Notes under the pieces: generated by a model
What the model saw: only the letters and a program-made list of their open reading frames with translations
What the model was told of the DNA's origin: nothing
The model's database searches: none
Assembly (NCBI RefSeq): GCF_013003915.1
Contig: NZ_JABAIV010000002.1
Span: 62,001-126,000 of the forward strand
Direction of reading: 5' to 3'
DNA length: 64,000 bases
From: Telluria aromaticivorans
GTDB lineage: Bacteria > Pseudomonadota > Gammaproteobacteria > Burkholderiales > Burkholderiaceae_D
Shown: piece after piece, positions 52,913-63,939 of the stretch
How positions within the stretch are numbered: the first letter of the stretch is position 1
How the letters are laid out: each line of letters opens with the position of its first letter
Made by a program: the position numbers and the translations under genes

Positions 52913-55900
52913 TCACCGGATCATCGATTCCCACACCTTCTGCAGCCGCTTGGCCGACACCGGCATCGGCGTGCGCAGCTCCTGCGCGAACAGCGACACC
53001 CGCAGCTCCTCCAGCATCCAGCGGAACTCCAGCATGCGCGGGTCGTTGTTCTTGCTGGAGAGATTCTTGAGCGTGCGCTGGAACTGGCTGGCCGCCGTCT
53101 GCCATTCCGCCATCAGCTGCGCATCGCGCGACGGGTTGCCGCGCAGTTTCTCCAGCCGCACGTTGATCCCCTTCAGGTAGCGCGGGAAGTGCGACAGCTG
53201 GCTGTACTCGTTGTCCGCGATGAAGCGCTTGTGCACCAGTCCTTGCAGCTGGGCCTGGATGTCCGCCGCCACTGCCGGGGCCAGGCTCTGGATGCGCTTG
53301 GGCATGCCGTGGAATTCCGCCAGCACCGAGCCCACCAGCCGCGCGGTCTCGTTGATCAACAGCCCGATGCGGGCCTTGCCTTCGTCCCGGCGATTGTTGA
53401 ACGAGGCTGCATCCGTCGGCAATGGATCCTGCAGGCAGGCGATGTCGACCGCCTTGGCGATGATCTGGTCGCGCAGGTCTTCCTGCGAGCCCACGCTCAT
53501 GAACTGCATGCCCATGTTCTGCAGGCCGGGGATGTTCTTCTCGGCGAACTTGAGCTGTTCCTTCAGTTGCAGCATGAACAGGCGGCGCAGGCCGACGCGG
53601 TGCGTGCGTGCCGCCACGTTCGGGTCGTCGAACACTTCCAGGTCGCAGTGCGTGGTCTTGTCCACCAGCGCAGGGAAGCCGATCAGCGTCAGCTTGCCTT
53701 GCGTGATTTCGAGCAGTTCCGGCAGCGGGCCGAAGCTCCAGGTGCTCAAGCCGGTGTGCTGGCTTGCGCCTGCCGGCGCCGCCGGTGCAGCCGCAGCGGC
53801 AACCGGCTTGGCGCCGGCCGAACCGACGGCGGGTGCCCCGCCCTTCCCCTTGGCGGCAACCGGCGCAGCAGCAGGTGCCGCGGCCGGCTGCAGCCGCGCA
53901 GGCGCTGCCGACGGCGTAGCCTCCGCCAGCTTCTGGAAGCTCTCGCGCGCCTGTCCGCCCAGCTCCGCCTGCAGCGTCGCCAGGTTGCGGCCCATGTCGA
54001 GCTGGCGCCCGTGCTCGTCGATCACCTTGAAATTCATCGACAGGTGCACTGGCAGCGTCTCCAGCTTGAAGTCGCCGGTCAGCACGTTGACCCCAGTCTG
54101 CTCGCGCACGTCCGCAATCAGGACGTCGACCAGGTCGCCCCGGCCGAACGTACCCGCGCGGTCGATGCGCTCGACGAAGCGCGCCGCGTAATCCGGCAGC
54201 GGCACGCAATGGCGGCGCAGCTTCTGCGGCAGCGATTTCAGCATCAGGTGCACCTTCTCCTTCAGCATGCCCGGCACCAACCAGCCCGCCCGCTCGTGCG
54301 GGATCTGGTTGAGCGCAAACAGCGGCACGGCGAGGGTCACGCCATCGCGCAGGCTGCCCGGCTCGAAGTGGTAGCCCAGTCCCATCTCGATGCCGGTGAC
54401 GTTCATCGTCTTCGGGAACAGGTCGGTGGTGACGCCGGCCGCCTCGTGCCGCATCAGCTCTTCGCGGATCAGGTAGAGCAGCTTGGGGTTCTCGCGCGAA
54501 GCGTCCTTGTACCACTTCTCGAAACCGGCGCCATTCACGACCGCCTGCGGGATTTCCTTGTCGTAGAAGGCGGCGATCAGCTGCTCGTCCACCAGCACGT
54601 CCAGGCGGCGCGACTTGTGCTCGAGGTTCTCGATGTCCTTCACCAGCTTGTGGTTGTGGGCGAAGAAAGGCGCACGGGTCTCGTAGTCGCCCGCCACCAG
54701 CGCGTCGCGAATGAAGATCTCGCGCGCTTGGGTCGGGTTGTACTGGCTGTAGTTGATGCGGCGGTTGTTGTAGATGACGATGCCGTACATCGTCGCGCGC
54801 TCGAGCGCCGTCACTTGCGCCTGGCGCTTCTCCCAGCGCGGCTCGCCCCAGGACTTCTTCAGCAGGTGCGCGCCCACCTTCTCCACCCACTCGGGCTGGA
54901 TCTGCGCGATCGTGCGCGCATACAGGCGCGTGGTCTCGACCAGCTCGGCCGCCATCACCCAGCGCCCCGGCTTCTTGGCCAGGTAGGAGCCTGGCCAGAT
55001 ATGGAACTTGATGCCGCGCGCACCCAGGAACACCGGCTCGTCCTCGGCCTTGAAGCCGATGTTCCCGAGCAGGCCGGTGAGCAGCGCCAGGTGCAGCTGG
55101 TCGTAGGTGGCAGGGGCCGTATTCAGGCGCCAGCCCTGTTCGCGCGCGACCGTCAGCAGCTGCGAATGCACGTCGCGCCACTCGCGCAGGCGCAGCTGCG
55201 ACAGGAAGTTGGCGCGGCAGTTTTCCTGCAGCTGGCGGTTGGTCTTCTTGTGCTCGATGGCGTCTTCGAACCAGGCCCAGATCTTCAGGTAGCTGAGGAA
55301 TTCGGACTTCTCGTCGGCGAATTTCTTGTGCTTCTCGTCGGCCTGCTGCTGGTATTCGATCGGGCGGTCGCGCGGGTCCTGCGTCGACAGTGCCGAGGCC
55401 ACAATGAGCATCTCGGTGAGGCAGTCATTGTCGACCGCGGCCAGGATCATGCGGCCCACACGCGGGTCGAGCGGCAGCTTGGCCAGCTTCATGCCCAGCG
55501 GGGTCAGGTCGTTCAGCTCGTCGACCGCGCCGACTTCCTGCAGCAGCTGGTAGCCATCCGCGATCGCGCGGCCCTGTGGCGGCTCGATGAAGGGGAAAGT
55601 CTCGACGTCCGCCAGGTGCAGCGACTTCATGCGCAGGATGACCGAAGCCAGCGACGAGCGCAGGATCTCCGGGTCGGCGAATTTCGGGCGCTTGTTGAAA
55701 TCGTCTTCTTCGTACAGGCGGATGCAAACGCCGTCGGCCACGCGGCCGCAACGGCCGGCACGCTGGTTGGCCGACGATTGCGCCACCGGCTCGACCTGCA
55801 GTTGCTCGACCTTGTTGCGGAAGCTGTAGCGCTTTACGCGCGCCAGGCCCGTGTCGACCACGTAGCGGATGCCCGGCACCGTCAGCGAGGTCTCGGCCAC

Positions 55901-57187
55901 GTTGGTGGCCAGCACCACGCGGCGCGCATTGGTGGTCTTGAACACGCGGTCCTGGTCTTCCACCGACAGTCGGGCGAACAGCGGCAAGATCTCGACGTGC
56001 GGCGGATGGTGCTTGCGCAGCGCCTCGGCGCAATCGCGAATCTCGCGTTCACCCGGCAGGAACACCAGCACGTCGCCCGAACCGATCCGGCACAGCTCAT
56101 CGACCGCGTCGACCACGGCTTCCATCAGGTCGCGCTTGTCGCGTGCCGCCTGGGCCTTGGTCGTGCCTTGCGGCGCCGGCTCGCCCGGCTTCGGATTGGT
56201 GGCCGTGACCGGGTCGCGGTCGACCGGGCGGTAGCGCACTTCCACCTTGTACAGGCGGCCCGACACCTCGATGACGGGCGCGGGTTTGCCCGGCGTGCCA
56301 AAGTGGCGCGAGAAGCGGTCGGCATCGATGGTCGCCGAGGTGATGATGATCTTCAGGTCCGGCCGGCGCGGCAACAGCTGCTTCAGGTAGCCGAGCAAAA
56401 AGTCGATGTTCAGGCTGCGTTCGTGCGCTTCATCGATGATGATGGTGTCGTAGTTGCGCAGCAGCGGGTCGGTCTGGGTCTCGGCCAGCAGGATACCGTC
56501 GGTCATCAGCTTGACCGAGGCGCCGCGCTGCAGCGTGTCGGTAAAGCGCACCTTGAAGCCCACGTGCTCGCCCAGCGGCGAGCCGAGTTCCTGCGCGATG
56601 CGCTTGGCCGTGCTCGATGCGGCGATCCGGCGCGGCTGGGTGTGGCCGATCAGGCCTTTCTGGCCGCGGCCCAGCTCCAGGCAGATTTTAGGGAGCTGGG
56701 TGGTCTTGCCGGAGCCGGTTTCGCCGGAGACGATGACCACCTGGTTCTCTGCGATCGCCTTGGCGATTTCGGCGCGGCGGCCGGAGACCGGCAGGTCTTC
56801 GGGATAGACGATCGGCGGCAGCGGCGTGCGGAAGGGCGCGGGACGCTCGCCTTTTTCGGGACGCGGTTTGGCTTCGCCGCGCGGCTCGGTACGCTGTTCG
56901 CCCTGCTGGCGCGGCGCGCGTTGCGGCTGCGGCGGGTTTGGCTTGCGCTCGCCTTGCTGCGCGGGCGGGCGCTGGCCCTGCTGGCGGGCGGGACGCGCTT
57001 CGCCCTCGGCACGCGGTGCGCGCGGTTCGTTGCGCGGCCTCTTGGTCTGCAGTTCACCATCGCGCGTCTGCGTCATCGGCGCACGCAGTTCACCCTCAGG
57101 GCTGCGCTTGCGCGGCTCTGGAGCGGAAGGATTCTGGGAAGCGGCACGCGCCGGTGGAGGCGAAGGCTTGTTACTCTGTTCAGACAT
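52913..57187 (-). CDS. hrpA: ATP-dependent RNA helicase HrpA (DEAH family)
   Basis: A 1424-residue DEAH-box helicase that acts on mRNA and stalled ribosomes. Walker A is GETGSGKTTQL, Walker B is IIIDEAHER, motif III is ITSATIDADRF, and motif VI is QRAGRCGRVADG; helicase, HA2 and OB domains follow and the long HrpA-specific C-terminus (DUF3418) ends the protein. An unusual N-terminal extension of about 120 residues is rich in Pro, Arg, Gln and Glu, and a Pro/Ala-rich insert lies near residues 1105-1160. It is divergent from argA, whose start is 55 bp away. The ORF on the opposite strand (52,790-57,190) is a shadow. Confidence 0.96.
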   Translation of the reverse strand: MSEQSNKPSPPPARAASQNPSAPEPRKRSPEGELRAPMTQTRDGELQTKRPRNEPRAPRAEGEARPARQQGQRPPAQQGERKPNPPQPQRAPRQQGEQRTEPRGEAKPRPEKGERPAPFRTPLPPIVYPEDLPVSGRRAEIAKAIAENQVVIVSGETGSGKTTQLPKICLELGRGQKGLIGHTQPRRIAASSTAKRIAQELGSPLGEHVGFKVRFTDTLQRGASVKLMTDGILLAETQTDPLLRNYDTIIIDEAHERSLNIDFLLGYLKQLLPRRPDLKIIITSATIDADRFSRHFGTPGKPAPVIEVSGRLYKVEVRYRPVDRDPVTATNPKPGEPAPQGTTKAQAARDKRDLMEAVVDAVDELCRIGSGDVLVFLPGEREIRDCAEALRKHHPPHVEILPLFARLSVEDQDRVFKTTNARRVVLATNVAETSLTVPGIRYVVDTGLARVKRYSFRNKVEQLQVEPVAQSSANQRAGRCGRVADGVCIRLYEEDDFNKRPKFADPEILRSSLASVILRMKSLHLADVETFPFIEPPQGRAIADGYQLLQEVGAVDELNDLTPLGMKLAKLPLDPRVGRMILAAVDNDCLTEMLIVASALSTQDPRDRPIEYQQQADEKHKKFADEKSEFLSYLKIWAWFEDAIEHKKTNRQLQENCRANFLSQLRLREWRDVHSQLLTVAREQGWRLNTAPATYDQLHLALLTGLLGNIGFKAEDEPVFLGARGIKFHIWPGSYLAKKPGRWVMAAELVETTRLYARTIAQIQPEWVEKVGAHLLKKSWGEPRWEKRQAQVTALERATMYGIVIYNNRRINYSQYNPTQAREIFIRDALVAGDYETRAPFFAHNHKLVKDIENLEHKSRRLDVLVDEQLIAAFYDKEIPQAVVNGAGFEKWYKDASRENPKLLYLIREELMRHEAAGVTTDLFPKTMNVTGIEMGLGYHFEPGSLRDGVTLAVPLFALNQIPHERAGWLVPGMLKEKVHLMLKSLPQKLRRHCVPLPDYAARFVERIDRAGTFGRGDLVDVLIADVREQTGVNVLTGDFKLETLPVHLSMNFKVIDEHGRQLDMGRNLATLQAELGGQARESFQKLAEATPSAAPARLQPAAAPAAAPVAAKGKGGAPAVGSAGAKPVAAAAAPAAPAGASQHTGLSTWSFGPLPELLEITQGKLTLIGFPALVDKTTHCDLEVFDDPNVAARTHRVGLRRLFMLQLKEQLKFAEKNIPGLQNMGMQFMSVGSQEDLRDQIIAKAVDIACLQDPLPTDAASFNNRRDEGKARIGLLINETARLVGSVLAEFHGMPKRIQSLAPAVAADIQAQLQGLVHKRFIADNEYSQLSHFPRYLKGINVRLEKLRGNPSRDAQLMAEWQTAASQFQRTLKNLSSKNNDPRMLEFRWMLEELRVSLFAQELRTPMPVSAKRLQKVWESMIR

Positions 57188-57242
57188 TAGTTTTTACAAG
57201 GTATTTGGTGCGCACATCGCGCAGCGAATTATAATGCGGCAA

Positions 57243-58556
57243 ATGGAAAATCCTACCCAATTCGTCCAGTGGCTGCGCTCTGTCGCGCCGTACATTCACG
57301 CCTTTGGCGGCAAGACCTTCGTTGTTGCATTCCCGGGTGAACTGGTCGCCTCCGGCGCCCTGCCGGTGCTGGCGCAAGACCTGTCCCTGCTGGTGGCGCT
57401 CGGCATCCGCGTCGTGCTGGTGCACGGTTCGCGTCCGCAGGTAGCCGAACAGCTCGGCCTGCGTAACGTCGAGGGCCGCTTCCATAACGGCGTGCGCATT
57501 ACCGACACCGCCGCGCTCGAGTGCGCGAAGGAAGCCGCCGGCGAACTGCGCCTCGACATCGAAGCCGCCTTCAGCCAGGGCTTGCCGAACACCCCGATGT
57601 CGCACGCCCAGATCAGCATCGTATCGGGCAACTTCGTCGTTGCGCGCCCGCTTGGCGTGATCGACGGCGTCGACTTCGAACTCACCGGCGTCACCCGCAA
57701 GATCGCGGCCGAGAAAATCCACCCCATTTTGCAAACCGAAGACAGCCTGGTGCTGCTGTCGCCGCTAGGCTTCTCGCCAACGGGCGAGATCTTCAACCTG
57801 ACCATGGAAGACGTGGCCGCATCGACCGCGATCGCCCTGCACGCCGACAAGCTGATCTTCATCACCGAAACCCCGATGATGGTCGATGCCGCCGGCACCG
57901 AAATCCGCGAACTGTCCTCGCACCAGGCCGAAGCCGTGCTGCAGGCGGGTTTCCTGCCGCCGGACGCCGCCTTCTACCTGCAGCACGCCGTCAAGGCCTG
58001 CAACAGCGGCGTCGACCGCGTGCACGTGGTGCCCTTCGAAATGGATGGCTCGGCCCTGCTCGAGCTGTTCACTCACGACGGCGTCGGCACCATGATCAGC
58101 CACGAGAACCTGGAAAGCCTGCGCCAGGCCACAATTGAGGACGTCGGCGGAATTATCAAGCTCATCGAGCCACTGGAAGCCGACGGCACCCTGGTGTACC
58201 GCGGCCGCGAGCTGATCGAGCGCGAAATCGACCAGTTCTCGGTGATCGACCACGACGGCGTGATCTTCGGCTGCGCCGCGCTCTACCCGTTCCCTGAATC
58301 GAAGATGGGCGAGATGGCCTGCCTGACCGTGAGCGCCGAGGCGCAAACCCAGGGCGACGGCGAACGCATCCTCAAGCACATGGAAAACCGCGCCCGGGCG
58401 GCCGGCCTGACCAAGCTGTTCGTACTGACCACCCGCACTTCGCACTGGTTCAAGAAGCGCGGCTTCGTCCCGGCCTCGGTGGACGACCTGCCGAAAGACC
58501 GCCAGCACATGTACAACTGGCAGCGCCGGTCACAGGTTCTGATCAAAACCTTATAA
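57243..58556 (+). CDS. argA: Amino-acid N-acetyltransferase ArgA (N-acetylglutamate synthase)
   Basis: Catalyses acetyl-CoA + L-glutamate to N-acetylglutamate, the first step of arginine biosynthesis. It has 437 residues, near the 443 of E. coli ArgA. The start MENPTQFVQWLRSVAPYIHA opens an amino-acid-kinase-like N-terminal domain (VVLVHGSRPQVAEQL), and the C-terminal GNAT domain is about 290-437 (LTVSAEAQTQGDGERILKHM; ARAAGLTKLFVLTTRTSHWF). The in-frame ATG at 57234 would add three residues; either start is possible. It is transcribed away from hrpA, and yggX follows 48 bp later. Confidence 0.95.
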   Translation: MENPTQFVQWLRSVAPYIHAFGGKTFVVAFPGELVASGALPVLAQDLSLLVALGIRVVLVHGSRPQVAEQLGLRNVEGRFHNGVRITDTAALECAKEAAGELRLDIEAAFSQGLPNTPMSHAQISIVSGNFVVARPLGVIDGVDFELTGVTRKIAAEKIHPILQTEDSLVLLSPLGFSPTGEIFNLTMEDVAASTAIALHADKLIFITETPMMVDAAGTEIRELSSHQAEAVLQAGFLPPDAAFYLQHAVKACNSGVDRVHVVPFEMDGSALLELFTHDGVGTMISHENLESLRQATIEDVGGIIKLIEPLEADGTLVYRGRELIEREIDQFSVIDHDGVIFGCAALYPFPESKMGEMACLTVSAEAQTQGDGERILKHMENRARAAGLTKLFVLTTRTSHWFKKRGFVPASVDDLPKDRQHMYNWQRRSQVLIKTL

Positions 58557-58604
58557 TGCCGGTTTCGCACTGAACCGCGTTTAACACGATAACAGGAGTA
58601 CACG

Positions 58605-58877
58605 ATGGCCCGCACCGTCCAATGCATCAAACTGAACAAGGAAGCCGAAGGCCTGGACTTCCCGCCGGTCCCAGGCGAAATGGGCAAGAAGCTCTACCTG
58701 TCGGTGTCGAAAGAAGCCTGGCAGGCCTGGCTCAAGCACCAGACCATGCTGATCAACGAGAACCGCCTGAACCTGGCCGATGACCGCGCCCGCAAATACC
58801 TGGCGACGCAGATGGAGAAGCACTTCTTCGGTGACGGCGCCGATGCGGCCGTGGGTTACGTGCCGCCAACGGCCTGA
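58605..58877 (+). CDS. yggX: Oxidative damage protection protein YggX
   Basis: A 90-residue iron-trafficking protein that protects Fe-S clusters from oxidative damage. The whole length matches: [40 protein letters not shown] and [22 protein letters not shown] precedes the ATG. It follows argA on the same strand and ends in a clear terminator. Confidence 0.95.
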   Translation: MARTVQCIKLNKEAEGLDFPPVPGEMGKKLYLSVSKEAWQAWLKHQTMLINENRLNLADDRARKYLATQMEKHFFGDGADAAVGYVPPTA

Positions 58878-58913
58878 GTTTCCACACACGCGGCTCAATC
58901 CCGGCCGCCGCCC

Positions 58914-58941
58914 AAAAAACGTCGCTCCGGCGACGTTTTTC
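58914..58941 (+). terminator. Rho-independent terminator after yggX
   Basis: AACGTCGC, loop TCCG, GCGACGTT followed by TTTT. A-rich sequence on the other side makes it work in both directions. The stem starts 40 bp after the yggX stop. Confidence 0.9.
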
Positions 58942-59051
58942 GTAGGGTGGGCAGGTTTCCTGCCCACGCGGTGATAGTCACCCTGAGCAATCCACAGCGC
59001 GTCCGCGCTACCGCTGGTTGAACGCGCGGGCGGCGAAGCCGCCCACCCTAC
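58942..59051. repeat. Palindromic repeat, family copy 5
   Basis: A 110-bp element that starts GTAGGGTGGGCAGG and ends GCCGCCCACCCTAC, with TTGAACGCGCGGGCGGCGAA before the right end. It is nearly identical in layout to the 2281 copy and directly abuts the yggX terminator. Confidence 0.85.
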
Positions 59052-59074
59052 GTAAAGCGGGAAATTCGGATCCC

Positions 59075-59428
59075 CTACATCTTCACGCACTGCCTCAACT
59101 CGCAACGCGCCGTAAACACCTTCCCGCGCATCGCCCCATCTTCGCAGCGCATCCGGTAAACCTCCACCGGCCCCGCCTCGGTCATCAGCCCCGCGCCCTG
59201 CCCGCCCGTGCAGCCCTGCGCCTTCGCCATCTTTTCGACAGTCGCCGACGACACGCCGGTGCGGAACGGCACGCGCTCGATGGGCGCACCATGACCGTCG
59301 GTCAGCACAGGCGTGGCCGGCCTCGCAGCCGCCACAGCCACCGGCGCCGGCGGCATGGTGCTCCTGAACAGGGAACAGCCGCTCAACAACACGGCCGTCG
59401 ATACAGCCACCAGCAGCGCATGCTTCAT
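59075..59428 (-). CDS. Small lipoprotein, hypothetical
   Basis: A 117-residue protein: lipoprotein signal MKHALLVAVSTAVLLSGC, a Pro/Ala-rich linker, and a small Cys-containing domain (AQGCTGGQGAGLMTEAGPVE; RCEDGAMRGKVFTARCELRQ). Four cysteines in the mature part may form disulfides in the periplasm. I recognise no family. It is convergent with the repeat and follows the rpiA gene by 21 bp in the same strand. Confidence 0.8.
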   Translation of the reverse strand: MKHALLVAVSTAVLLSGCSLFRSTMPPAPVAVAAARPATPVLTDGHGAPIERVPFRTGVSSATVEKMAKAQGCTGGQGAGLMTEAGPVEVYRMRCEDGAMRGKVFTARCELRQCVKM

Positions 59429-59449
59429 CGTGCGTTCTCCGGGTAGGAG

Positions 59450-60127
59450 TTAAAAGGTCAGGGTCTTGACGCCTTCGGCGGTGCCGAGCAGGCAGACATT
59501 GGCGCCGGCTTTAGCGAACAGGCCGACGGCAATCACGCCCACGATCTGGTTGATTCTCTCTTCCAGCGCTACCGGGTCGGCAATCGACAGGCCGACTACG
59601 TCGATCAGCTCACCGCCGTTGTCGGTAATGAAGGCGTCACTGCTGCCCGGCTTCGTGCGCAGGCGCGGCTCGCCGCCGAGTTCCGCCAGCTTGCGCATCA
59701 CGGAGGCGCGCGCCATCGGGATGACTTCGACCGGCAGCGGGAATTTGCCCAGGGTCTCGACCAGCTTCGAGCCGTCGGCGATGCACACAAAACGCTTCGC
59801 TACCGAGGCCACGATCTTCTCGCGTGTCAGGGCCGCGCCGCCGCCCTTGATCATGGCGCCGCTGGCGGTGATCTCGTCCGCACCGTCGATATAGACCGCC
59901 ATCGAGGTGACGTCGTTCAGGTCGAACACCGGAATACCATGGCCGCGCAGGCGCGCAGCGGTCGCTTCCGACGAGGCCACGGCGCCCTGGATGCGGTCCT
60001 TGATCTTGGCCAGCTCGTCGATGAAGAAGTTGGCGGTCGAGCCGGTGCCGACGCCGATGATCTCGCCTTCCACGACATATTGGATGGCGGCGCGGGCTAC
60101 TTCTTGCTTGAGTTCGTCCTGGGTCAT
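59450..60127 (-). CDS. rpiA: Ribose-5-phosphate isomerase A
   Basis: Interconverts ribose-5-phosphate and ribulose-5-phosphate in the pentose phosphate pathway. It has 225 residues. Signature segments: [25 protein letters not shown] with the catalytic Asp, [16 protein letters not shown] and [14 protein letters not shown]. The start [14 protein letters not shown] is family-like; the longer frame to 60160 is rejected. Located between the lipoprotein gene and the export operon on the other strand; promoter not identified. Confidence 0.96.
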   Translation of the reverse strand: MTQDELKQEVARAAIQYVVEGEIIGVGTGSTANFFIDELAKIKDRIQGAVASSEATAARLRGHGIPVFDLNDVTSMAVYIDGADEITASGAMIKGGGAALTREKIVASVAKRFVCIADGSKLVETLGKFPLPVEVIPMARASVMRKLAELGGEPRLRTKPGSSDAFITDNGGELIDVVGLSIADPVALEERINQIVGVIAVGLFAKAGANVCLLGTAEGVKTLTF

Positions 60128-60296
60128 GATGCTTTTAAGGGTAGAGAAGAAAGACGCCATTTTAGCGGATCGTACCGTCCATACCGCGAAAACGTCGTTT
60201 CATCCCACCGGCTTGCCAGTCGATGCACTACGCATTGCAATGATTGCATCACTGCATCAAACTGGATTTTTTCCCGCTGGCTTAACGGAATCCCTG

Positions 60297-61516
60297 ATGA
60301 AACTCTTGACGAAAAAACGCGTGGCGATTGCAGCCGGACTGATCGTGGTGGCCGGGTCGGCTTACGCCTGGCTGGCCCCGAAGGCAGAAGAGGTCGCGCC
60401 GCCGCCGAAATACCGCTTCACGGCGGTGGACGTAGGCAGCATCAACCAGACCGTGACCGCCACCGGCACCATCAACCCGGTCGCGCTGGTGAACGTCGGC
60501 TCGCAGGTGTCGGGCACCGTGGTCGAACTGAACGTGGACTTCAACGACCGCGTGACCCGGGGCCAGGTGCTGCTCAAGCTCGACCCGACCATCTTCAATG
60601 CCCAGGTGCGCCAGGCCCAGGCCAGCCTGGCGTCCGCCCAGGCATCGCAGCGCCTGGCCCAGGCCAACTTCCAGCGCAACGAGCAGCTGGTGAGCCGCAG
60701 CTTCGTCTCCAGCGTGGCGCTCGACCAGACCCGCCGCGAGCTGGACGTCGCCAAGGCGAACATCCAGCTGGCCCAGGCCCAGCTCGAGCGCGCCCAGGCG
60801 GACCTGAACAACAGCGTGATCCGCTCGCCGATCGACGGCGTCATCATCAAGCGCACCATCGACCTGGGCCAGACCGTGGCAGCTTCGTTTACCACGCCGA
60901 ACCTGTTCCAGATCGCGCGCGACCTGACCAAGATGCAGATCGATACCAGCGTCTCGGAAGCCGACGTCGGCGCCCTGAAGGATGGCCTGCCAGCCCGCTT
61001 CGTGGTCGACGCCTATCCGGACCGCGAATTCCACGCGACCATGCGCCAGTTCCGCCTGGCCGCCAACGTGGTGCAGAACGTCGTCACCTACAACGTCGTG
61101 CTCGATGTCGACAACAAGGACGAGATGCTGAAACCCGGCATGACCGCCCAGGTGCGACTGGTCGTCGCCAATCGCGCCAACGTGATGCGCATCCCGACCA
61201 CCGCGCTGCGCTTCACCCTGCCCGAGGAAGAGCTGGAAAAGCAGAAAAAGCTGGAAAAGGAAACGAACAAGGGAGCGGTCAAGACGGTGGCCCTGACGCC
61301 GGCATCGGTCCAGGACGACGATCTCGCTTTCCGCAGCGCGAACGAGACCGCGCGCATGTTCAAGGTCTACCGCCTCGATGCGAAGAACGAACCGCAGCCC
61401 GTGGACATCCGCGCCGGCCTGTCGAACTTCCGCTATACCGAAGTGGTGGGTGGTGGCCTGAAGGCGGGCGATCGGATCGTCACGCGCACGCTGGTGCAGA
61501 AACAGGACGATGACCT

Positions 61517-61520
<4 letters not shown>
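60297..61520 (+). CDS. macA: MacA-like periplasmic adaptor of an ABC export system
   Basis: Membrane-fusion protein of a MacAB-type tripartite ABC exporter, 407 residues. It has an N-terminal anchor (about 7-26, VAIAAGLIVVAGSAYAWLA), barrel-sandwich parts (QTVTATGTINPVALVNVGSQ; QVLLKLDPTIFNAQVRQAQA), a long helical hairpin and a beta-barrel. Start: ATG at 60297 after GATTC; upstream starts lie in the rpiA divergent gene and are rejected. The last 4 bases overlap the ATPase gene start. MacA stimulates the pump's ATPase and links it to TolC; no TolC gene is adjacent. Confidence 0.88.
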
Positions 61521-62262
<742 letters not shown>

Positions 62263-62266
<4 letters not shown>

Positions 62267-63486
62267 ACTTCGTCCAGGTATTGATCGAATCCTTCCGCTC
62301 GATGGCGGCCAACCGCCTGCGCACTGCCCTGACCATGCTCGGCATTATCATCGGCATCGCCTCGGTGGTGCTGCTGCTGGCGATCGGCGACAGCATGCAG
62401 CGCTTCATCGGCAAGGAACTGCAGGCGCTCGGCACCAACATGCTCTATGTGATGCCGGGCGGCGACCGCACCGCCGCGCAGCGGGCCCGTGCCGGCGCCG
62501 TGCCTTCGCTGTCGCTGTCCGACGCCGCCGCGCTCAACAAGCTGTCCAGCCTGGTCGCCGCAGCCCCTGCCCTGCAGGGCAACTTCAAGCTCAGCGCCGG
62601 CAACGAGACGGCGAACAGCATGGTGCTGGGCGTGACCCCGTCCATGTTCAAGATCCGCAACTGGAAGCTCGACCAGGGCAACAGCTTCAGCGAAGCCGAC
62701 ATCCGCGCGTCCGCGCGCATGGTCGTGATCGGCCAGAAAGTGGCGGACCAGTTCTTCTACAAGGCCGATCCGCTCGGGCGCTACATCCGCATCGAGAACG
62801 TCGCCTTCCAGGTGATCGGCGTGCTTGACGGCGAAGGCAAGCAGATCGACGGCTCGGACCTGGCCGAACTGGTGCTGGTGCCGATCACAGCGGCCAGCGC
62901 AAACCTGATCCGCACGCCCTTCCCGCAAAACGTGCACTACATCGCGACGCAAGGCCGTCCCGACATCGCGCTGAGCGACGCGATCGAGGACATCAAGGAA
63001 ACGCTGCGCGACCGCCACCGCATCCGCCTCGACGATCCGGACGATTTCCGCGTACAGAATATCGCCTCGTTCGCGGAGACGGCCAACAAGATCAGCGCCG
63101 GCGTCGCCATGCTGCTCGGGCTCATTGGCGCGATTTCGCTGCTGGTGGGCGGAATCGGGATCATGAACATCATGCTGGTGTCGGTGACCGAGCGGACGCG
63201 CGAGATTGGTATTCGCATGGCGATTGGCGCGCGGCCGAGTGCCGTGCTGCTGCAGTTCCTCGCGGAGTCGGTGGTGATCTGCGTGGCTGGTGGCCTGGTG
63301 GGCGTGGCGATTGCGATGGGTGGGGCGGCGGCGATTACGTCGACCGGGAAGTTCGATGTTTACCTGACTTTCCAGGGGGTGCTGGTGGCATGCGGGTTTG
63401 CGACGGCGGTGGGGGTGTTCTTTGGCTTCTACCCGGCACGGCGGGCGTCAAAGTTGCTCCCTGTGGACTGCCTGCGCTATGAGTAA
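62263..63486 (+). CDS. ABC transporter permease of the MacB/FtsX type
   Basis: Permease subunit, 407 residues. One N-terminal helix (MAANRLRTALTMLGIIIGIA) precedes a large periplasmic MacB_PCD domain (about 45-270), and three helices with GGIGIMNIMLVSVTERTREI and FFGFYPARRASKLLPVDCLR follow, typical of FtsX/MacB permeases. It overlaps the ATPase gene by 4 bp. The three genes form one operon. Transported substrates of such pumps include lipopeptides, siderophores and macrolides; here unknown. Confidence 0.93.
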
Positions 63487-63501
63487 GAAAGGTACTCGGC
63501 C

Positions 63502-63939
63502 ATGAAGCACCTGAAACCGGCGTCACGGCTCTGGATCGGCGTGGCGGCAGTGATCGCCGCGCTGGGCGTTGCGATCCACCTGGCCTGCATCGCGGGCGGG
63601 CCCTCCTGGTATGCCTTCTTCGGTGCGCCGCCGCGGATCGTGGCGTCTGCCCGTGATGGAACCTGGCTCGCGCCGGCTGGCACCGCGGGCATTGCAGTCC
63701 TGATGGGCATGTGCGCTGCCTATGCCTGCTCAGCACTCGGCCTGATCCAAAGGCTGCCTTTGCTGCGCCCGGCATTGGCGGGCATTGCCGCAGTTTGCCT
63801 GGCGCGTGCCCTCGTGCTGGTGCCATTCGCCTGGATCCATCCTGAACTGCGTACGCAATTCGAATTGATCGCCGCACTCACCTGGGGAGTGGCAGGGACT
63901 GGATTTTCCGTCGCATTCGCTACTGCACGCCTTCGCTGA
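63502..63939 (+). CDS. Small integral membrane protein, DUF3995-like
   Basis: A 145-residue protein of four helices. GVAIHLACIAGGPSWYAFFG and TWLAPAGTAGIAVLMGMCAA resemble the DUF3995 pattern, although I am not certain of the family. It follows the permease by 15 bp and may belong to the same transcript. No function can be given. The remaining 60 bp of the window contain nothing recognisable. Confidence 0.7.
   Translation: MKHLKPASRLWIGVAAVIAALGVAIHLACIAGGPSWYAFFGAPPRIVASARDGTWLAPAGTAGIAVLMGMCAAYACSALGLIQRLPLLRPALAGIAAVCLARALVLVPFAWIHPELRTQFELIAALTWGVAGTGFSVAFATARLR

Noticed and set aside
52790..57190. A 1466-codon open frame on the plus strand opposite hrpA
   Set aside because: It mirrors hrpA exactly, has no family resemblance and is rich in His/Gln/Arg in the way of an antisense frame of high-GC coding DNA.
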